Positions 62,995 to 64,000 of a stretch of 64,000 bases of DNA are shown here, in pieces. The stretch is from positions 5,202,713 through 5,266,712 of the forward strand of contig NC_066856.1 in the NCBI RefSeq assembly GCF_001640805.2, written 5' to 3'. The notes below the pieces were generated by a model. That model saw only the letters and a program-made list of their open reading frames with translations, was not told the DNA's origin and did not search any database. Each line of letters opens with the position of its first letter. Within the stretch, counting starts at the first letter, position 1. The translations under genes and the position numbers were made by a program. The stretch is from Lates calcarifer (Eukaryota > Chordata > Actinopteri > Centropomidae).

Positions 62995-64000
62995 GTACAG
63001 TAGGGTTCAAACAAATACACAGACACAAAAATATGGAAACACAAATGAAAGTGCTTCCAGCTTTACACCACCTGTATGTTATGATCAGTTTTGGAACATA
63101 TTTCAACTAAATCACTTCAGGAAAAAAGTCTTTGTGTGTAAGTGCAATCAATAGTAACTGTTGCCATGATTTTAGGACAGTAAATGAATCACTTTTAAAT
63201 CAATCTTTTTTTTAGATGTTAGATGTTTAGATAGTGATTTTTATATTGGACCTTATTGGCGCCAGGTCCTGAAACACATTTTAAATAAAAATAAGTCATA
63301 CAATTTCTCAAAAATTGCAAAAAAAGTTGCAAGGAGTAGTTCAGTAAAGAAGTGACCAAAAAGTTGATAATAACCATGTAAACCTGGTTATGTGTACCGG
63401 ATATGCGTCACCAATTGATGCACAAATGGAAACCATATTGTTTCCAGTATAGAATTATAATCATCACAATGGAAGCTGGTAATATCCATCACTGTGGTCC
63501 ACGACACATCTCTGTTCATACAGCAGTCACAGATAATATAACATACTGCTTTTGACATGATCTATTTTTAAACTAGCCCTTTCTTCAAACAGATATTTTA
63601 TAGAGCAGCCATCAAAATTGTCCTCTGTAGAAATGCTTCAAGAAAAAAAGAAATTGAATTGGGAGAAGATGGTGATAGCGGCTCAAATTTGCCACATTAC
63701 TACTTTGTAATTTTCATAGAATGTATGATATTTTTCAGTCTAATCTATTGATCAGCCTTTCTGATTTTTGATACAGTATAACTGCTGATTATAGTTTACA
63801 GGTATGAGTGATTAACAATTGAATTAATTAAGAGTGTAAAAATGCAGCTGTGCATCTTTTATCCCTTTGGGTTTTTGCTGCACTAACAGAAAGGCCAAGA
63901 TGGCAATATCAGCAGGTCAGTTCATCTGTCCTGATCCAGAACAAGATGTTTAAAGTTATAACAACTACTGGCCAAGTTACTAAAAAAGTGGAGATGGATA
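62995..64000 (+). other. vopp1: vopp1 intron 4, 5' portion
   Basis: No exon encoding a proline-rich or PPxY-containing tail is visible up to the window end, so this intron is longer than 1,006 bp. The sequence is AT-rich without recognisable repeats. Confidence 0.8.

Noticed and set aside
62520..63044. 174-codon minus-strand open frame
   Set aside because: It is antisense to vopp1 exon 4, whose sense reading matches mammalian VOPP1 closely; the long frame is a by-product of that GC-richer exon.
1..64000. An undescribed multi-gene system, endogenous virus or tRNA/rRNA cluster
   Set aside because: Both strands were read; only two known vertebrate genes, simple repeats and decayed interspersed elements could be supported.

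Overview
The window is AT-rich vertebrate nuclear DNA, almost certainly from a teleost fish. It has split genes with GT-AG introns, many (CA/TG)n microsatellites, LINE-2-like remnants and several repeat families that I recall as common in percomorph fish. No prokaryotic gene organisation is present, and I saw no rRNA, tRNA, CRISPR array or intact transposon.

Two protein-coding genes could be assembled exon by exon, both on the + strand. The first, at 6536-31844, is a complete stk17a (DRAK1), a death-associated-protein-kinase-family serine/threonine kinase. It has seven coding exons of 182, 213, 148, 127, 49, 180 and 352 nt, which join in frame into a 416-residue protein with every kinase signature present. 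The second begins at 43879. It is the 5' part of vopp1 (ECOP/GASP), a small single-pass, cysteine-rich membrane protein. Four exons of 51, 59, 78 and 134 nt encode residues 1-107, and the proline-rich cytosolic tail must lie beyond the window end.

Layout: 1-6120 is upstream intergenic DNA with a possible decayed minus-strand coding remnant at about 845-1490 and satellite-like repeats. 6121-6535 is the putative stk17a promoter and 5'UTR. Introns 1 (11.9 kb) and 2 (9.0 kb) of stk17a hold microsatellites, LINE-2 remnants, a strong G-quadruplex motif and other repeats. Exons 3-7 cluster within 4 kb. About 2.2 kb of probable 3'UTR follows, to a candidate poly(A) site near 34.0 kb. 34.4-43.4 kb is repeat-rich intergenic DNA. 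43.56-43.88 kb is the putative vopp1 promoter, and the remainder is vopp1 with large introns 1 (12.1 kb) and 2 (5.7 kb).

The two genes are not known to act in one pathway. STK17A is a pro-apoptotic, mainly nuclear kinase in mammals, and VOPP1 is an endolysosomal pro-survival protein. Their tight head-to-tail spacing here contrasts with their separation by megabases in human. I found no novel multi-gene system. The most noteworthy signals are a (TG)13-T4 tract abutting the last stk17a 3' splice site (resembling CFTR exon 9), a perfect G4 motif in stk17a intron 2, a perfect 15-bp hairpin in vopp1 intron 2, and at least four dispersed copies of one teleost repeat family, one of them carrying a nested insertion.
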